Below, piece by piece: positions 5,917 through 8,421 of a stretch of DNA of 8,421 nt. The stretch covers positions 1 through 8,421 of the forward strand of contig NQJH01000057.1 in NCBI GenBank assembly GCA_002256685.1, read 5' to 3'. Position numbers and translations under genes: made by a program. This DNA comes from Methylococcaceae bacterium NSP1-2. Lineage in GTDB: Bacteria; Pseudomonadota; Gammaproteobacteria; Methylococcales; Methylomonadaceae. The stretch's first letter is position 1. The number at the start of each line of letters is the position of its first letter. The notes below the pieces were generated by a model. That model saw only the letters and a list, made by a program, of their open reading frames with translations. It was not told where the DNA came from and searched no databases.

Positions 5917-5919
5917 TCC

Positions 5920-7665
5920 ATGCGTACCTCTCAATTCCCCCTTAATACTGTAAAAGAAACCCCAGCCGATGCTGAAATTGCTAGCCATCAGTTAATGATT
6001 CGTGCGGGACTGATTCGTAAACTTGCCGCTGGTCTATATAGCTGGCTACCTTTGGGGCTACGCGTATTACGCAAAGTCGAAAAAATCACCCGCGAAGAAA
6101 TGGAAAAAGCCGGCGCGTTAGAAGTATTAATGCCCGCGTTACAACCTGCTGAACTGTGGCGAGAGACAGGACGCTGGGATCAGTACGGTCCTGAATTGGC
6201 GCGCTTAAAAGACCGTCATGAGCATGAGTTTTGCTTAGGACCAACCCACGAAGAAATTATCACCGATTTAGCACGGCATGAACTGAAAAGCTATAAACAA
6301 TTACCGATTACTTATTATCAAATTCAAACTAAATTTCGTGATGAAATTCGCCCGCGTTTTGGCGTAATGCGTTCGCGTGAATTTATTATGAAAGATGCCT
6401 ACTCGTTTCATTTAACCCAAGAATCGTTGCAAGAAACTTACGATGTAATGTACACCGCCTACAGCAATATTTTTGATAAGTTAGGGCTTAACTACCGTGC
6501 GGTGATTGCCGATTCTGGTTCAATTGGTGGTGCGGTTTCACATGAATTTCATGTATTAGCCGATTCTGGTGAAGATGCGATTGCGTTCTCTACGGGTAGC
6601 GATTATGCGGCAAACGTGGAAAGTGCCACTGCTTTACTTGAGGAACAAACCCTAGCTGAACCCAGCGAAACCTTTGAAAAAGTCGCTACACCGACGCAAA
6701 AAACCATTGCTGAAGTAAGCGAGTTTTTAAACGTCCCCGCGCAACGCATTTTAAAAACCCTCGCTATCATGCAAATGCAGCGTGATGACGAAGGTAATGT
6801 CATTAAAGAAACATTTTATGACTTATTCTTACGCGGCGATCATGAACTCAATGAAATCAAAACCCGCAAAATTATCGGTGAGTTTCGTTTAGCAACTGAT
6901 GAAGAAATTACTGCCCATCACGGTTGTGGCGCGGGCTTTTTAGGACCCAAACTGGATGCCACTCATGCCTGTTTATTTGACCACTCCGTTAAATATCTCA
7001 ACGATTTTGTTTGTGGTGCAAATGAAGCTGGCTTTCATTTACGCGGTTGTCATTGGACAGCAGACCCGCACACGAAAGCCTTTTATGAAAAAGCCACCTT
7101 CCACGATTTACGCAATGTAGTTGCTGGCGATAAAAGCCCAGACGGTAAAGGTGAAATCACTTTAGCGCGTGGTATTGAAGTCGGGCATATTTTCCAACTC
7201 GGCACTAAATACAGCGAGTCCATGAAAGCGGGTATTATTAATGAGGGCGGCAAATATCAAACCATGATTATGGGCTGTTATGGTATTGGTATTTCTCGCG
7301 TCGTCGCAGCGGCTATTGAACAAAACCATGATAAGCACGGCATTATCTGGCCTAACAATATCGCACCGTTTCAAGTGGCTATTTGCCCAATGAATATGCA
7401 CAAATCTGAACGCTTAAAAGAAGCCTCAGAACAACTGTATGCCGATTTAATAGCGGCAGGCTTTGATGTGTTATTTGATGATAGAAAAGTCCGTGCAGGT
7501 TTTATGTTTGCGGATATGGAACTGATCGGTATTCCCCATTACCTGATTGTCGGTGATCGCGGTTTAGATGCAGGAACAGTTGAATATAAAGACAGAACTG
7601 CGTCAGAAAATGAAGTGATTCCACTGGCGGATATTGTTGAATTTTTGAAAGCTAAGTTGGTTTAA
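5920..7665 (+). CDS. proS: Prolyl-tRNA synthetase, bacterial type with editing domain, 581 aa
   Basis: ProRS charges tRNA-Pro with proline in the cytosol. The sequence follows E. coli ProRS (572 aa) closely from MRTSQ onward. The class II catalytic core includes GLYSWLPLGLRVLRK (38-52), LGPTHEE (106-112) and motif 2, FRDEIRPRFGVMRSREFIMK (139-158). The YbaK-like insertion that clears Ala-tRNA-Pro spans about 224-407; it contains LRGDHELNEIK (304-314) and the GAG-LGP element at 337-343. Motif 3 is GCYGIGISRVVAAAIEQ (452-468). The anticodon-binding domain spans about 475-581, including DDRKVRAGFMFADMELIGIP. The insertion is rather Cys-rich (336, 351, 365, 377). The start is fixed by alignment with E. 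coli; no Shine-Dalgarno sequence precedes it, only a T-rich leader. It is a single gene, divergent from the envelope operon and convergent with the kinase pseudogene. Confidence 0.98.
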   Translation: MRTSQFPLNTVKETPADAEIASHQLMIRAGLIRKLAAGLYSWLPLGLRVLRKVEKITREEMEKAGALEVLMPALQPAELWRETGRWDQYGPELARLKDRHEHEFCLGPTHEEIITDLARHELKSYKQLPITYYQIQTKFRDEIRPRFGVMRSREFIMKDAYSFHLTQESLQETYDVMYTAYSNIFDKLGLNYRAVIADSGSIGGAVSHEFHVLADSGEDAIAFSTGSDYAANVESATALLEEQTLAEPSETFEKVATPTQKTIAEVSEFLNVPAQRILKTLAIMQMQRDDEGNVIKETFYDLFLRGDHELNEIKTRKIIGEFRLATDEEITAHHGCGAGFLGPKLDATHACLFDHSVKYLNDFVCGANEAGFHLRGCHWTADPHTKAFYEKATFHDLRNVVAGDKSPDGKGEITLARGIEVGHIFQLGTKYSESMKAGIINEGGKYQTMIMGCYGIGISRVVAAAIEQNHDKHGIIWPNNIAPFQVAICPMNMHKSERLKEASEQLYADLIAAGFDVLFDDRKVRAGFMFADMELIGIPHYLIVGDRGLDAGTVEYKDRTASENEVIPLADIVEFLKAKLV

Positions 7666-7674
7666 TTTCAGTGG

Positions 7675-7696
7675 GGGCAATCCCTTGTGGTTGCCC
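7675..7696 (+). terminator. Hairpin after proS, possible terminator or repeat
   Basis: GGGCAATC (7675-7682) pairs with GGTTGCCC (7689-7696) through one G-U wobble and a six-base loop, nine bases past the proS TAA. No T run follows, so intrinsic termination is doubtful; it may be a REP-like remnant that also limits read-through between the convergent genes. Confidence 0.4.
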
Positions 7697-7737
7697 TGTC
7701 ACACAGACCTACCCCTACGGCAATGCGTCATGAGTGA

Positions 7738-7759
7738 GCGCGAATGAATTCGCGCCTAC
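7738..7759. repeat. Second copy of the GCGCGAAT hairpin repeat, overlapping the kinase stop codon
   Basis: GCGCGAAT (7738-7745) and ATTCGCGC (7748-7755) form a perfect 8-bp stem with a two-base loop, followed by CTAC. The 22 bases match 5796-5817 at 21 positions, differing only in the loop. On the minus strand the CTA at 7756-7758 supplies the TAG that ends the kinase reading frame. The placement also allows a role as a bidirectional end-of-gene hairpin. Confidence 0.7.
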
Positions 7760-8421
7760 TTCCACGCATCAATAAACGGTTGATAAAATCCTAAATCCTG
7801 CACTATTGCCCCGCGTTGAGTCACTAAAGCAGATGCAAAATCCTGCGCTCTGTCCATCGTTAGTTGCAATGACCAGCCCCGTTGTAAGCCTAATAACAGC
7901 ACCGCCGCAAACGCATCTCCCGCTCCGACCGTATCAACAATAGGCAATACACCACGCGGCTTAACGGCAACAAATTCGCCCGATTGGCTCATTGCCGCAG
8001 CTCCTTGCTCGCCACAAGTAACAATCAACACCTCTAAATGATGTCGTGCTAAAAACAACGTCATTGCCTTTGTTAAGTCGGTGGGAAAAGGTTGTAAATG
8101 CGCGAGTTCATGCTGATTGAGTTTGACCCAATGCGCTTGATCGATGATGTGCTTCACTTGCTTTGCCCTGATGTCGGGCTTTTAATACTTCAAGTGCATG
8201 GGCAGAGATAGCGTGCCGCAATGCCAGCGTACCGTGATAAATGACAGCGTATTGAGCCTCTAAATCCAATTGATCGGCAGCAATAAAATCGTAAGCTTGA
8301 TTGGACAAAATGGCATAACTTGGCTCACCCTCGTTAAAACTAATCTGCACCACGCCCGTTGAATGGTCGTAATCGGTTTGTAGTTGATTCGTTGCCATTC
8401 CCCCTATTTGCATGGCGTGTT
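7756..8421 (-). pseudogene. PfkB-family sugar kinase (fructokinase-like), frameshifted by an internal deletion; 5' end outside window
   Basis: Two reading frames hold consecutive parts of one PfkB/ribokinase-family kinase. The upstream frame enters at the right edge and reads kinase-like sequence (GMATNQLQTDYDHSTGVVQISF, then LKARHQGKA near 8160-8190) before continuing as nonsense to a stop at 8108-8110. The downstream frame resumes with VKHIIDQAHWVKLNQHEL and carries the C-terminal half: LIVTCGEQGA and the signature DTVGAGDAFAA, with catalytic Asp at 7915-7917. Family members usually have some 15 more residues at the join, including a D-x-N-x-R segment, which is absent here. Geometry requires a loss of 2 modulo 3 bases. 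The downstream frame's first codon is GTG, has no ribosome site and lies mid-domain, so it is not a true start. The apparent start at 8413 is also internal, as the frame stays open to the edge. The sugar cannot be read from this fragment. Confidence 0.82.

Larger units (their letters stand above)
5608..5919. other. 312-bp intergenic region between divergent genes
   Basis: The region separates the leftward envelope operon from rightward proS and must hold both promoters. No clear sigma70 promoter for the leftward operon was found. A 9-base odd palindrome GGACAGTCC lies at 5673-5681, about 65 bases before that operon's first ATG, and could be an operator. The right half holds the repeat at 5772-5818, a hairpin remnant around 5838-5861 and the proS leader. 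No gene or RNA gene was recognised in it. Confidence 0.7.

Noticed and set aside
7756..8413. Two separate small genes (133 and 101 aa) at the right end
   Set aside because: Together they read as one PfkB kinase in two frames; the internal starts lack ribosome sites and fall mid-domain.
1..8421. parS site near parAB
   Set aside because: No palindrome resembling TGTTTCACGTGAAACA was found on reading the window; only short TTTCAC fragments occur.

Overview
The window looks like chromosomal DNA from a gammaproteobacterium of moderate to low GC. The ProRS starts and aligns like the Escherichia coli protein from its first residues, and the PspA-like/DUF2491 pair recalls the E. coli yjfJ-yjfK neighbourhood. 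The intergenic hairpin repeats (ends TGTAG/CTACA, GCGCGAAT...ATTCGCGC) resemble those I associate with Methylococcales or Thiotrichales, but that assignment is a guess.

Layout, left to right. (1) 1-741, minus: a membrane-anchored metallophosphoesterase whose C-terminus lies beyond the left edge. (2) 3192 down to 830, minus: one apparent operon, parA - small ORF - parB - pterin carbinolamine dehydratase, closed by a hairpin terminator at 787-819. The three par-region genes are joined by two ATGA stop/start overlaps. (3) 3274-3357: a compact repeat with nested inverted repeats. (4) 5607 down to 3409, minus: a three-gene envelope-type operon of a secreted/anchored Ser-rich protein, a DUF2491 (YjfK-like) protein and a PspA/IM30-like coiled-coil protein. 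(5) 5608-5919: a 312-bp intergenic region between divergent genes, with two repeat structures and a leader-proximal inverted repeat. (6) 5920-7665, plus: proS with the bacterial editing insertion. (7) 7666-7755: two hairpins between converging genes. (8) 7756 to the right edge, minus: a PfkB-family sugar kinase broken by an internal frameshifting deletion.

The most interesting item is the 91-residue protein encoded between parA and parB. It carries a near-exact copy of the ParB N-terminal ParA-contact motif (14 of 16 residues, at the same residue numbers) fused to a regular leucine zipper, with no DNA-binding domain. I infer a second, DNA-free ligand for ParA made in the same transcript as ParB. 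The next most notable point is that the PspA-like and DUF2491 proteins begin with nearly the same amphipathic 13-residue peptide, which suggests that both dock on the same membrane surface.
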